From CALAGB01 sp963789565 (GTDB lineage: Bacteria > Chloroflexota > Chloroflexia > Thermomicrobiales > Thermomicrobiaceae): a stretch of 64,000 bases of DNA. The translations under genes were made by a program, and so were the position numbers. The first letter of the stretch is position 1. Every line of letters starts with the position of its first letter. Below the pieces are notes generated by a model that did no database searches, was not told the origin of the DNA, and was given only the letters and a program-made list of their open reading frames with translations. Shown piece by piece: positions 1-8,219 of the stretch. The DNA is taken from the NCBI GenBank assembly GCA_963789565.1, contig CAWBKX010000002.1:682001-746000 (forward strand). Direction: 5' to 3'.

Positions 1-522
1 TGCGGCCTCGGTGAGGTCGAATCCGAGCGCATCCATGTATGGTGTCTTCGTCTGCTGCTGCTTCTGCTGGTAGCCGCTGTTCTGGCTGACCACTTGCAGC
101 ACTTGCTGTCGAACCTTCTCCAGGTTCACACCAAGGCTCTCCAGCACGCCCGCCGCGATGCCTTCGCCCTCTCGGACAAGACCAAGCAGCAGGTGCTCGG
201 TCCCGATGTAGTGGTGGTTGAGTCGACGCGCCTCATCTACCGCCAACTCGATGACCTTCTTCGCCCGAGGCGTGAGGCCAATCTCGCCAACGATCATCGA
301 ATCGCCGCGCCCGATGATGAACTCAACGGCGCTGCGAACTTTCGGAAGCTGCACGCCCATGTTCGCAAGAACGCGGGCGGCGACTCCGTCACCCTCCCGA
401 ACGAGGCCAAGGAGAAGGTGCTCGGTCCCGATGTAGTTGTGATTGAAGCGGTGCGCCTCCTCCTGAGCTAACGTCAGGACTTTGCGCGCACGCTCGGTAA
501 ATTTCTCGAATTTGTCTGCCAT
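1..522 (-). CDS. clpC: ATP-dependent Clp protease ATP-binding subunit ClpC, N-terminal part (cut by window edge)
   Basis: This is the first 174 residues of a ClpC-type Hsp100 unfoldase, which feeds proteins to ClpP in the cytoplasm. The visible part is the double Clp-N domain: the segment YIGTEHLLLGLVREG occurs twice, near residues 30 and 105, as expected for the two pseudo-repeats that bind adaptors and substrates. A Gln-rich linker (about 150-160) leads toward the first AAA module, which lies outside the window. The ATG is preceded by GGGAGA at good spacing. ClpC rather than ClpB is favoured by the near-identical repeats and the start MADKFEKFTERAR. A separate full-length ClpB lies at 52.5-55.1 kb. 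Confidence 0.93.
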   Translation of the reverse strand, partial: MADKFEKFTERARKVLTLAQEEAHRFNHNYIGTEHLLLGLVREGDGVAARVLANMGVQLPKVRSAVEFIIGRGDSMIVGEIGLTPRAKKVIELAVDEARRLNHHYIGTEHLLLGLVREGEGIAAGVLESLGVNLEKVRQQVLQVVSQNSGYQQKQQQTKTPYMDALGFDLTEAA

Positions 523-614
523 CGTGTTCTCCCAAGGCCTCCAGTGGTGCCATGGCCGCGTGCGAACTGTTGATCGGTTTGCCCGCTCCACCAGTGGAAA
601 TAGCGGAAATGCCG

Positions 615-645
615 AGCCCCCGAACACCTGCGATGGTTGGGGGCT
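615..645 (-). terminator. Inverted repeat between the S1-protein gene and clpC
   Basis: AGCCCCC at 615-621 pairs with GGGGGCT at 639-645 around a 17-nt loop. It lies downstream of the S1-protein stop and upstream of clpC, both on the minus strand. There is no U-run after it, so it may be a weak terminator or a processing hairpin. Confidence 0.3.
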
Positions 646-728
646 TCACCATGCACTGACCAAACCACGATGTGGTCCAGCAGTTTTGATTCTTGATGTG
701 CAACAGTCTGGCGGGATTTGTGACGCGG

Positions 729-2102
729 TTATTCTTCCGCGTCATCCTCACCATCATCGGCCTGCGGGGATTCCTCCGTGGTCTCTGCGCTTGCCGCGAC
801 CCCTTCATCAGGTTGCGATTCTTCGCCACCGTCAGGCTCGTTTTCAGTTAATTCCTCTTCGTCAGGCTCAATCTCGCGAGCGAGCAGCTCTTGTTTCAGC
901 GCAACTGCATCTTCTCCCAGGGCACTCGCGACCTCTTCGTCGGTTGCCTCCAGCGCCCGGCGAAGACTGAGCCCCATGCGCCGCCGAGCAGGATCGATAC
1001 GGATGATGCGCAAGATCAAGTCCTGCCCCTCCGAGACCACTTGCCTCGGATGGCCGATCCGCTGCTCCGAAAGCTCGGAGACGTGGATCAATCCCTCGAT
1101 TCCATCTTCGATCCGGGCGAACGCGCCGAAGTTCGCGAGCTGTGTCACGGTTCCCATGACGAGCTGGCCCACTTCATAGATTGCCGCAACACGGCTCCAT
1201 GGCTCGGGTTGCGTACGCTTGATGCTGAGCGCGATTTTCTTCTCTTGCGCGTTGATCCCCAGTACATAGACATCGATTTCATCACCGACGCTCAGTACTT
1301 CGCTCGGGTGCTTCACGCGGCTCCAGGATAGCTCGGATAGGTGAACGAGACCGTCCGCCCCGCCGATGTCGACGAACGCACCGAAATCGGTGATGCTCGT
1401 GACCCGGCCACGGCGAGTTTCGCCCTCGTGGAGCTCCTCGATAAGGCGCTCCTTCATAACATCTCGCTTCTCCTGGATCGCCTGGCGCTCCGAGAGGATC
1501 AGACGATTGCGATGCCGATTGATCTCGATGATCTTGAGCGGCAGCTTCGTCCCGATCAAACGCGCCATATCGGCTTGCTTGCTCCCGTCGTCTCCGCCAC
1601 GAATCTCTGTGACCTGAGACGCAGGAACGAAGCCACGAACGCCGTCGAGGTTTACGAGTAATCCGCCCTTGTTGTAGTTGGTGACCTCGGCGTCGATCAT
1701 GTCGCCGGCCTCGTAGATCTCCTGCAATCGACGCCAGCTCTTTTCCGCAAGCGCCCGGTCGATCGAGAGGACGGCCTGTCCTTCTTGATTTTCTGGTTGA
1801 ACCACGAACACAAGGACGCGGTCCCCCACAGTCAAACGTCCGCGTTCTTCATCGGAAAGAGATGAGAACTCGCGTGCTGGGATAATGCCTTCCGACTTCG
1901 AACCGATGTCGACCAGCAGCTCGTCGCGGTCGACGTGCATCAGTTGACCTTCCATGACGTCACCGTAGTTCAGCACCCGGTAGTCATGGCTGGGATCGCT
2001 CAGTAACTCTTCCATGAGCGACATCGGAGAGCGATCATCGTCCGCAACTGATGCGGCCGACGTTGCTTCCTCACTACTCACGTTGATATCCGTCCGATTC
2101 AT
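729..2102 (-). CDS. S1 domain RNA-binding protein (ribosomal protein S1 family)
   Basis: The 457-residue protein has four S1 OB-fold domains at about 46-116, 131-207, 226-296 and 311-382. Domains 3 and 4 carry the typical core DFGAFVDIGGADGLVHLSELS and NFGAFARIEDGIEGLIHVSEL patterns. Residues 1-45 and the last 70 are acidic and look disordered. Bacterial proteins of this layout act as ribosomal protein S1 in mRNA binding at initiation. With four domains instead of six it is the short form common outside Proteobacteria. The start was placed at the ATG with AAGGAAGG just upstream. A longer reading frame adds 26 residues but has no ribosome binding site. A good promoter precedes it. Confidence 0.85.
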   Translation of the reverse strand: MNRTDINVSSEEATSAASVADDDRSPMSLMEELLSDPSHDYRVLNYGDVMEGQLMHVDRDELLVDIGSKSEGIIPAREFSSLSDEERGRLTVGDRVLVFVVQPENQEGQAVLSIDRALAEKSWRRLQEIYEAGDMIDAEVTNYNKGGLLVNLDGVRGFVPASQVTEIRGGDDGSKQADMARLIGTKLPLKIIEINRHRNRLILSERQAIQEKRDVMKERLIEELHEGETRRGRVTSITDFGAFVDIGGADGLVHLSELSWSRVKHPSEVLSVGDEIDVYVLGINAQEKKIALSIKRTQPEPWSRVAAIYEVGQLVMGTVTQLANFGAFARIEDGIEGLIHVSELSEQRIGHPRQVVSEGQDLILRIIRIDPARRRMGLSLRRALEATDEEVASALGEDAVALKQELLAREIEPDEEELTENEPDGGEESQPDEGVAASAETTEESPQADDGEDDAEE

Positions 2103-2193
2103 ACACCTTCCTTGTGTCGCAGATTCGCCGGCCCGGCTCTCAAGAAACCGCGCTTTGATCCGTTTCTGAAACCTGGGCACGACGTTGGCTGTG

Positions 2194-2223
2194 ATTATAG
2201 TACGCGGCCAAAGGGCGAAGCAA
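2194..2223 (-). promoter_or_regulatory. Sigma-70-type promoter of the S1-protein gene
   Basis: On the minus strand TTGCTT (2223-2218) and a perfect TATAAT (2199-2194) are separated by 18 nt. Transcription would start near 2187, giving a leader of about 85 nt. Confidence 0.6.
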
Positions 2224-2258
2224 GGCGAACACTCGCCGCGCGCCTGACCGCATGCAAA

Positions 2259-3347
2259 TCATGACCGCAGCGCCTGCGTCACGTTCGAGAGCGCCTCGAG
2301 TGTGCGCTCGAGCTCCGGCTGGTGCACCCAACCCATGTGCCCGATACGGATCGCCTTACCCTGCAGCTTGCCCAGTCCTCCACCGATATCGATACCGTAG
2401 TCCGACTTCATGCGCGCCATCACGTCATTTGCCTGTACGCCCTCGGGTGGCGTGAGCGCAGTGACGGTGTCGGAAACGTACTCCTCGTCGGCGATCATCC
2501 GGTAACCAAGCTCGCTGACTCCCCGCCGCACGAACGCGCCCAGCTTGGCGTGTCGCGCATAGACGTTCTCGAGCCCTTCTGCGTCGATCATGTCGCACGC
2601 GGCTTTCAGCGCGAAGATCAGCGTCAGTGGCGAGGTGGTTGGAGTCAGGCCCTCGCGAGCACGATCCGCGGCCGTCTTGAGATCCCAAAAGAAACGAGGG
2701 TACCTGGCTGATTCATTGGCTTCGAATACGCGATCGCCAACGCCCAGAATCACCAATCCAGGAGGGCACATCCAGGCTTTCTGCGATCCGCTGAATATGA
2801 GGTCGACGCCCCAGGCGTCCATCTCCATCGGCATTCCGCCCGCGGCACTCACAGCGTCCACCAACATCAGCGGACCTCGATCCCGAACCAGCGGTGCGAC
2901 TTCATACAGCGGATTGGCCAGCCCGGTCGAGGTTTCGTTGTAGGTGTACAGGACCGCCTTGACGTCCGGGTTCTCGTCGAGCGCTTTCTTCACGACCGAC
3001 GCGGTGGCCGCCTTGCCCCAGGGTAGCTCGACCTTGGTGACATCAAGACCCAACTGTGCCGCGACGACGCAGAAGCGCTCGCCAAAGCTGCCGCTGACGA
3101 ATCCGAGCACTTTGTCGCCTGGAGACAGCGAATTGACGATGGCGAATTCAAATCCGGCAGATCCGCTCCCCGGCAGCACCAACGCGGTGTTTGACGTGCC
3201 GTGATAGCGGCGCAACTGACTCAGGAGCTCCGAAAAGAGTGCTCGAAACTCATCGGTTCGATGCGGAATCATTTCGTGCTGCATGGCTTGCAACACTTGT
3301 GGAGGAAGAGGCGTTGGCCCCGGGATGCGCAGGTCAGTGGCAGTCAT
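2259..3347 (-). CDS. Class V aminotransferase, alanine/serine-glyoxylate aminotransferase family
   Basis: This is a 362-residue PLP enzyme of the fold-type I class V family. The start GPTPLPPQV, the phosphate-cup segment GSGSAGFEFA (about 60-69), the cofactor Asp in MLVDAVSAAGG (about 161-171) and the Schiff-base lysine in FSGSQKAW (Lys190) are all present. Family members transfer amino groups from alanine or serine to glyoxylate, making glycine. Substrate cannot be fixed from sequence, and phosphoserine or aspartate transaminase activity is a weaker alternative. The ATG was chosen because conserved sequence begins there and AGAGGA lies upstream. A hydroxy-oxoglutarate aldolase-like gene, a potential glyoxylate source, lies 1 kb upstream on the same strand. 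Confidence 0.85.
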   Translation of the reverse strand: MTATDLRIPGPTPLPPQVLQAMQHEMIPHRTDEFRALFSELLSQLRRYHGTSNTALVLPGSGSAGFEFAIVNSLSPGDKVLGFVSGSFGERFCVVAAQLGLDVTKVELPWGKAATASVVKKALDENPDVKAVLYTYNETSTGLANPLYEVAPLVRDRGPLMLVDAVSAAGGMPMEMDAWGVDLIFSGSQKAWMCPPGLVILGVGDRVFEANESARYPRFFWDLKTAADRAREGLTPTTSPLTLIFALKAACDMIDAEGLENVYARHAKLGAFVRRGVSELGYRMIADEEYVSDTVTALTPPEGVQANDVMARMKSDYGIDIGGGLGKLQGKAIRIGHMGWVHQPELERTLEALSNVTQALRS

Positions 3348-3788
3348 GGCAGTGTGTCCTCTCTTCAAATCAACCCATCGACGTCTGTCATGCTCGATCG
3401 TTGAGCTTCTGTGTCTCGCAATCGCTGGCGCCTGCGACGTGGTCAACCGTGCGTTGATCGAGCAGCGGTTGTCGCCTCAGCACCCCGGGCAATACGTCGA
3501 TGTAGTGCCTCTTCGATGGTAGCGTGTCGTCCGCCATTCCGGAACCACACGCGAGCCGGGACTGTCTCGCCCCTTGACCACCGTTGAATGGCCTGACGCC
3601 ACCCTTCCCACAACACGATATTTCGGCGCGATATTCCTTCTCACACCCGGAATGACGACCGTGGTTGACAGGACGAACGTCTACGAATGGACAGACCGCG
3701 TCTGCCACCGATCGCCGGTGGGAATCTGTCGAGCACGCGTCATCTGGTCTCAAGTCCTCGATGGATGCGCTGTTGGCGGTCGGCAAAA
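3348..3788. other. Intergenic stretch without a recognisable gene
   Basis: These 441 bases separate two minus-strand genes. Open frames exist on both strands, but they have neither family resemblance nor ribosome binding sites. A short direct repeat (GATATT twice, near 3628-3643) is the only pattern noted. No tRNA, convincing hairpin or promoter was recognised. Confidence 0.5.
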
Positions 3789-4319
3789 TTAGTGTGGAAG
3801 GAAATACAACTGCGCGTCGATCTCATTGTCAATGCGGATGACACCGTACGAGTGTCTCGGTTCCCAGCGCTTCTGCGTCGGAGATCCTGGGTTGAAGAAC
3901 AGAGTACCGGCGTGGCTCTGCTGATAGCTCTGATGGCTGTGTCCGAAGATGGCAAGATCGACCGTGCCTGCGAGTTCCTGCTCAGCCGCCTGACGCGCGG
4001 TGAGGCGTCCGAACCCGTGGCCGTGAATCATGGCGGCCGTGAATTCGCCGAAACGAAACGATCGACGCATCGGCAACGTGCGCAGGAGTGGTAACGCATC
4101 GTTGTTCCCGACAACGCCGCGTAATTCACCCAAGTCACGAATCAAGTCATAGGCTTCAACACTGCAGAAATCGCCCGCGTGCAAAATCAGATCAGCCGAG
4201 CGCAGCACGTCGACGACTTCGCCAGGAAGCGGTCGCGGCCGATCGCTGAAGTGTGTGTCAGCGATGACCGCGATCGTTATCGGAGTCGCGAAGACCTCAA
4301 ACGGTTCGAGCTCGCTCAA
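3789..4319 (-). CDS. YfcE/MJ0936-type metallophosphoesterase
   Basis: A 176-residue calcineurin-like phosphoesterase. The metal-ligand motifs appear in order: ADTH (Asp21, His23), HAGDF, VVGNND, IHGHG and FGHSH, followed by FNPGSP, which is typical of the YfcE/MJ0936 group. Such enzymes are two-metal cytoplasmic phosphodiesterases whose natural substrates are mostly unknown. The start appears to be TTG, overlapping the end of the upstream aldolase-like gene by 23 nt, with GGAG about 14 nt before it. The two genes are therefore probably cotranscribed. No ATG is available before the first metal motif. Confidence 0.85.
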   Translation of the reverse strand: MSELEPFEVFATPITIAVIADTHFSDRPRPLPGEVVDVLRSADLILHAGDFCSVEAYDLIRDLGELRGVVGNNDALPLLRTLPMRRSFRFGEFTAAMIHGHGFGRLTARQAAEQELAGTVDLAIFGHSHQSYQQSHAGTLFFNPGSPTQKRWEPRHSYGVIRIDNEIDAQLYFLPH

Positions 4320-5214
4320 GAATCCCGGCTCGCTCCATGATGTCCCGAATCGCCGATCGTTCCGACTCGGTCGCCGGAAGCAGTGGCGGCCGCGGATCGC
4401 CGCCGAACAGGCCGACCATATCCATGGCCGCCTTTAGCCCGGCAATTCCGAAGCGCGAAGTCACCGCGGCGTTCGGCTCGAGCACACGCTGCTGCAGACG
4501 CAGTGCCTCGGCGTGGTCGCCCTGGTCGACCAGCCGAACGATCTGCTGACATTCGCTTGGAGCGACGTTGCCGAGCGCGAGGATGCCACCCTTGCCACCC
4601 AGACAGAGCGCCGGGTAGAGGAAGTTGGCCGAACCCGCGAGTACCGAAAAGTCGTCGGGGGTGCGCGCGACAAGCTCCGCGACCTTGGGTGCGTTGCCAC
4701 CACTGTCCTTGATCCCGACGATGTTGTCATGTTGGGCGATTTCGACCACGGTGTCTACCGCCAGGTCGACGCCGGTGTAAGCGGCCATGACGTAGATCAC
4801 CACGGGGATCGGCGATGCATCAGCGATCGCATGATAGTGGCGTACGTAAGCCGTCTTGTCGTAGCGCGGCTTGTAGTAGTGCGGCGTCACCACAAGCGCG
4901 AAGTCGACGCCAAGATCGGCCGCCTTCTTGGTCAACTCAATGGTGCCGCGTGTCGATTCCATGCCAGTTCCGGCGACGACCTTCTTGCGTCCGCGAATCG
5001 CCTTCACGCCCGTCTCGATAAGACGCACCTTCTCGTCGAGTGAGAGGCTGACGTACTCGCCGTTGGAGCCCATGATGGCGACGCCGTCCAGCGCCGACTC
5101 CGCGTACCGGTTCAAATTCGACGCGTAGTGTTCGAGGTCCAGCTCGCCGTCCGCTCCAAACGTCGTGGCCACCGGTGCGAAGACGCCGACTGGATGTGTA
5201 CGTGCCATAGCCAT
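4297..5214 (-). CDS. DHDPS-superfamily aldolase, 4-hydroxy-2-oxoglutarate aldolase-like
   Basis: A 305-residue class I aldolase of the DapA/NanA superfamily. GSNGE (about 49-53) occupies the carboxylate-binding loop, Tyr141 the catalytic tyrosine position, and Lys169 (VGIKDSGG) the Schiff-base position. From memory, segments such as VTPHYYK, YTGVDL and LEPNAAVTSRFGI resemble mitochondrial HOGA1 more than lysine-pathway DapA. HOGA-type cleavage to pyruvate plus glyoxylate is therefore the preferred guess. A plain DapA or sugar-acid aldolase role remains possible. GGAAGGA precedes the ATG by 4 nt. A second ATG 6 nt downstream has more usual spacing, and an upstream in-frame start is less likely. 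Confidence 0.82.
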   Translation of the reverse strand: MAMARTHPVGVFAPVATTFGADGELDLEHYASNLNRYAESALDGVAIMGSNGEYVSLSLDEKVRLIETGVKAIRGRKKVVAGTGMESTRGTIELTKKAADLGVDFALVVTPHYYKPRYDKTAYVRHYHAIADASPIPVVIYVMAAYTGVDLAVDTVVEIAQHDNIVGIKDSGGNAPKVAELVARTPDDFSVLAGSANFLYPALCLGGKGGILALGNVAPSECQQIVRLVDQGDHAEALRLQQRVLEPNAAVTSRFGIAGLKAAMDMVGLFGGDPRPPLLPATESERSAIRDIMERAGILERARTV

Positions 5215-5227
5215 GTTCCTTCCAACT

Positions 5228-5578
5228 TTAGTGACGCGTCTCAAATGCTCTCGTGAGCGCTCCGTTTATCAACCCCGCAATGATGGCGCCAATTAATGCG
5301 CCCAAATAAGTGATGGTGATCCCGCTCACCAGTCGTGCTCCAACATAGAACACAACGCCGTTCACGACCAGAGCAAAGAGACCAAATGTCAGGCACGTCA
5401 ACGGCAGGGTGATGAGTTTGAGGATCGGTCGCACCAAGGCGTTGAGGACTGTCAAAACGACGGCGAAGATGGCGACCGTGGTGTAGTTGTCATAGGTCAC
5501 CTGATGCGGCAGGATCGCCGCCATGATGACGAGCGTCACACCATTCGCGATGAGATAGAGGATCAGTCTCGTCAGCAG
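5228..5578 (-). CDS. Four-helix membrane protein, mycobacterial phage-holin-4 superfamily (Phage_holin_4_2)
   Basis: A 116-residue protein with four hydrophobic helices and the family pattern LNALVRPILKLITLPLT followed by GLFALVVNGVVFY. Despite the family name these are chromosomal membrane proteins of unknown role. The only good ribosome binding site, AAGGAGG (5591-5585), precedes a CTG at 5578-5576 by 6 nt, with a second CTG directly after. Starting there restores a first helix (LTRLILYLIANGV) that the family has. The next usual start, GTG at 5539, would cut that helix in half. The gene sits 27 nt after the O-antigen-ligase-like gene and 13 nt before the aldolase-like gene. Confidence 0.8.
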   Translation of the reverse strand: MLTRLILYLIANGVTLVIMAAILPHQVTYDNYTTVAIFAVVLTVLNALVRPILKLITLPLTCLTFGLFALVVNGVVFYVGARLVSGITITYLGALIGAIIAGLINGALTRAFETRH

Positions 5579-5605
5579 TGATTGCCTCCTTGCGATTCCT
5601 CCACG

Positions 5606-7141
5606 CTACCCTCGTGCTCCTGAATCCACTTCGTGCAGACTCGCCCAACGAGCAACACGATTCGAGTCTTTCTCGCCAGCCACGGGCGAACAGAGCGCCA
5701 GGATGATGCCACACACGATCCAGAAGAGCGCGGTCATGTGGGGGAACGTGATATTGAAAAAGTAGTGGTCGAAGACCCCGACAGTCAATGCGGTCGCGAG
5801 CGCGGCAAGCAGACCCAGAACCATGTCTCCGCGTTCCGTGTCGATGTTCGCTCGCCACTGTTTCAATCCGAGAAGAGCAATCGATCCGACCGTGATGAGG
5901 AAGAGCGCCAGCCCAACCAGACCCACGCGTTCTCCCAATGTCAGGTAAATACTCGAGACACCCGTCTGCTCGTTGATCGATGGCGCATTGCCGAACCCGA
6001 CGCCGAAGATCGGGTGTTGTTTGATGATCGTCAGCGCGTTCTGATACTCGCGCAACCTCAGCTTGGTGGCCGGATCCTGCAAGGTCAGCCCGAGCCACAT
6101 ACGATGCACGAAGTTCGACCCGAGCCCGAGAAACGCGACCGGCAGCGCGGCCAAGATTCCCGGCAGGATGAGCCAGCGGTAGCGCAGCAGTGCCAGTACA
6201 GCCAGACCCGCCGCGATCCCAACCCACGCGCCGCGCGAGTACGTCAGCAGTGTGGCCAGTCCACACAGTCCAAATGCCGGAACGCTAATCCAGCGCGAAA
6301 TCGAGCGGTGTCGTGCGATCGCCATGGCGCAGGCCAGAACGACGATCACAGCCAACAAACCGCCGAAGGAATTGGGGTCGACCGAAGTCGAGGTAAGCCG
6401 CATTGCTTTGGACGGATTGTCCTCGATGTAGCGCACGATTCGCGAGGACGGATAGCCGTATGGGATGAGGCGTGCGAGCACACGAATAGTCAGTGAGGCC
6501 CCACCGGCGTAGAGCGCCAGTCCCACGAATGCCGCCGACGCTCCCGCGGTCAAGACCACCGCGATCAGCCTGCGTGCGTCGTCGAAATTGGTGGCCACGT
6601 TCCAGACGACGAAGACGAGAAGGAGCGAGAGCAGAAACTTGCCGTAGTCATGGAAAGTAGCCGTGGTATAGCCGTTAGTCACGCCGATGAGGAAGGCGAA
6701 CCCCGTCTCGGCCACGAAGAGGATGATGAGGAGTGCCTGTGTGCCTGATGCGAGCCGCAGATCACGACGCAGCATCATGGTCGCGAACCAGGTCGCCAAT
6801 GTGATGAGCGAGGCCGCCTCAAGCAACGTCAACGTCAGACCGAGATGGAGCGGGACGGTGGCGAAGGGAAGCAGCGCAATGACTCCGACGGTCGCCCATA
6901 GTGAGGCGCGCACGTCGGCGAGCATCACGATGGCTCCCGCGGCACCGAGCACGAGCGCCAGCGTCGGGATGAGCCCGCGCGATGGTGTTACGTGACCGAG
7001 CAAATAGCCGCCGCCTGCGGCGACGATAACCGAAGACACGACCAGGACAAGCGGCGAAATCGCCACGGACCGCGAGTGCGGAAACGCGGGAAGCGTGAAG
7101 CCTCGAGCGCGAGGTGGTCGCGGCGTACCCTCAGCAGTCAT
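5606..7141 (-). CDS. O-antigen ligase / polymerase-like membrane protein
   Basis: About 511 residues with roughly 12 hydrophobic segments, a large non-membrane loop around the middle, and the Wzy_C-type signature ending in a loop close to IIKQHPIFGVGFGNAPS. This layout matches O-antigen ligase (WaaL) and Wzy/EpsG-like polymerases, which join or polymerise glycans on the outer face of the membrane. In a Chloroflexota-type cell without LPS it would more likely act on exopolysaccharide or on a glycan attached to protein or lipid. No ribosome binding site is seen at this ATG. A GTG 39 nt upstream is the alternative. It heads a compact minus-strand run with the small four-helix protein and the aldolase-like gene. 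Confidence 0.8.
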   Translation of the reverse strand: MTAEGTPRPPRARGFTLPAFPHSRSVAISPLVLVVSSVIVAAGGGYLLGHVTPSRGLIPTLALVLGAAGAIVMLADVRASLWATVGVIALLPFATVPLHLGLTLTLLEAASLITLATWFATMMLRRDLRLASGTQALLIILFVAETGFAFLIGVTNGYTTATFHDYGKFLLSLLLVFVVWNVATNFDDARRLIAVVLTAGASAAFVGLALYAGGASLTIRVLARLIPYGYPSSRIVRYIEDNPSKAMRLTSTSVDPNSFGGLLAVIVVLACAMAIARHRSISRWISVPAFGLCGLATLLTYSRGAWVGIAAGLAVLALLRYRWLILPGILAALPVAFLGLGSNFVHRMWLGLTLQDPATKLRLREYQNALTIIKQHPIFGVGFGNAPSINEQTGVSSIYLTLGERVGLVGLALFLITVGSIALLGLKQWRANIDTERGDMVLGLLAALATALTVGVFDHYFFNITFPHMTALFWIVCGIILALCSPVAGEKDSNRVARWASLHEVDSGARG

Positions 7142-7362
7142 GCGAGCGATTGAATTGATTAACCCGCGGGAATCGCACACGGAGTTTGAACATAGTGGTG
7201 AAGCGTACGAACGCTCTGTTGTCTACCGCAATGGGCCGCCACTGCGCACTTGCCACCTCGAATGACGACCACCGTTGGGTTGTCATCCGTCGCCAACCGA
7301 TGGCGAAGGAGCCGCCACTTGAGGCGCTTGGCACTGTCTCCGCCGCCTGTCTCTTGCGCACG

Positions 7363-8163
7363 TCAGTCTCGCCAACCGTGATTCAACAAAACCGAGAAGC
7401 GCTCGAAGACATAACGCTCGACCCCTCCAGTGATCTCGTCGGGCTGACGTCCACCAAAGATCGATTCGTAGCCTTCGTGGGATTCGACCAGGAAGCCAGG
7501 ATCGAGGGGATAAGCGTTGTGGCACGGGTAGACGGCCGAGAGGCTCGGTGCGAGCTCAGCCAGGGTCCTGAGCGTATCGCGGTAGACGAACGGGTCGCTG
7601 TGATCGAGATGCACGTAGAGGGCACCGGCGTAGACCGCGTCACCGACGAGCGCGATCCCGGTTCGCTCTTCGACCAACGTGATGCCCCCAGGCGAGTGTC
7701 CCGGCGTCAGCACGACCAAGAACTCTCGATCTCCCAAATTGATGCGCTCACCACCGGAAAGCGTGCGCTCGACTTCAACACCCGGGATGGCGAAGCTCTC
7801 GACGTCAATCCAGCCCGGCGGCTCGCCAACGAATCGGTCCGGTGCCAGGAACCGTCGAGTGCGGGAATTTGGAACGCCCCGGCGCAGGTCGTCGGCCTCG
7901 GCCTCATGCACCCAGATACGATCGAAGCGCCAATCGTCGCCAACGTGGTCCCAGTGCGCGTGGCTGTTTACGACCAACACCGGCGTTGAAACGTGCTGGT
8001 CGACCACTGACTTGATGTCGCCGATCCCCGTGCCGGTATCGAAGAGGAGGGCGAGCGTGCTCCCTCGAACGAGATAGGACTTCACGTCCTCGTCGTGCCT
8101 GGGCTCTCCGATGCCAATGACGCCGTCTCCGCATTCCCGAACGTCAAACCATTTCGTCGTCAA
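7363..8163 (-). CDS. Metallo-beta-lactamase-fold hydrolase
   Basis: A 266-residue MBL-fold protein. The zinc signature HAHWDH (His68, His70, Asp72, His73) is followed by a GHSPGG histidine, an Asp in GDAVYAG and a late His in PCHNAYP, which completes a two-zinc site. Members of this general subgroup hydrolyse thioesters, lactones or related bonds, and nothing here fixes the substrate. The start is taken as TTG with GAGGA upstream, since no ATG precedes the conserved region. It follows the M24 peptidase gene after 56 nt in the same orientation. Confidence 0.85.
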   Translation of the reverse strand: MTTKWFDVRECGDGVIGIGEPRHDEDVKSYLVRGSTLALLFDTGTGIGDIKSVVDQHVSTPVLVVNSHAHWDHVGDDWRFDRIWVHEAEADDLRRGVPNSRTRRFLAPDRFVGEPPGWIDVESFAIPGVEVERTLSGGERINLGDREFLVVLTPGHSPGGITLVEERTGIALVGDAVYAGALYVHLDHSDPFVYRDTLRTLAELAPSLSAVYPCHNAYPLDPGFLVESHEGYESIFGGRQPDEITGGVERYVFERFSVLLNHGWRD

Positions 8164-8219
8164 TTCGCCCGTCCTCGCTCCGCGCGTTGAAATCCCACGT
8201 CCAACATATCATCGAGACT

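Noticed and set aside
3388..3786. 132-residue open frame in the 441-nt gap
   Set aside because: Composition is scattered, there is no recognisable domain or ribosome binding site, and overlapping frames exist on both strands.
5228..5578. Prophage holin
   Set aside because: The family name is historical. The gene lies among metabolic genes with no endolysin or phage structural gene nearby.
5490..6266. 258-residue open frame within the O-antigen-ligase-like gene
   Set aside because: It is a shifted frame of a clearly recognisable membrane protein gene. Its end merely covers the ribosome binding site region of the next gene.
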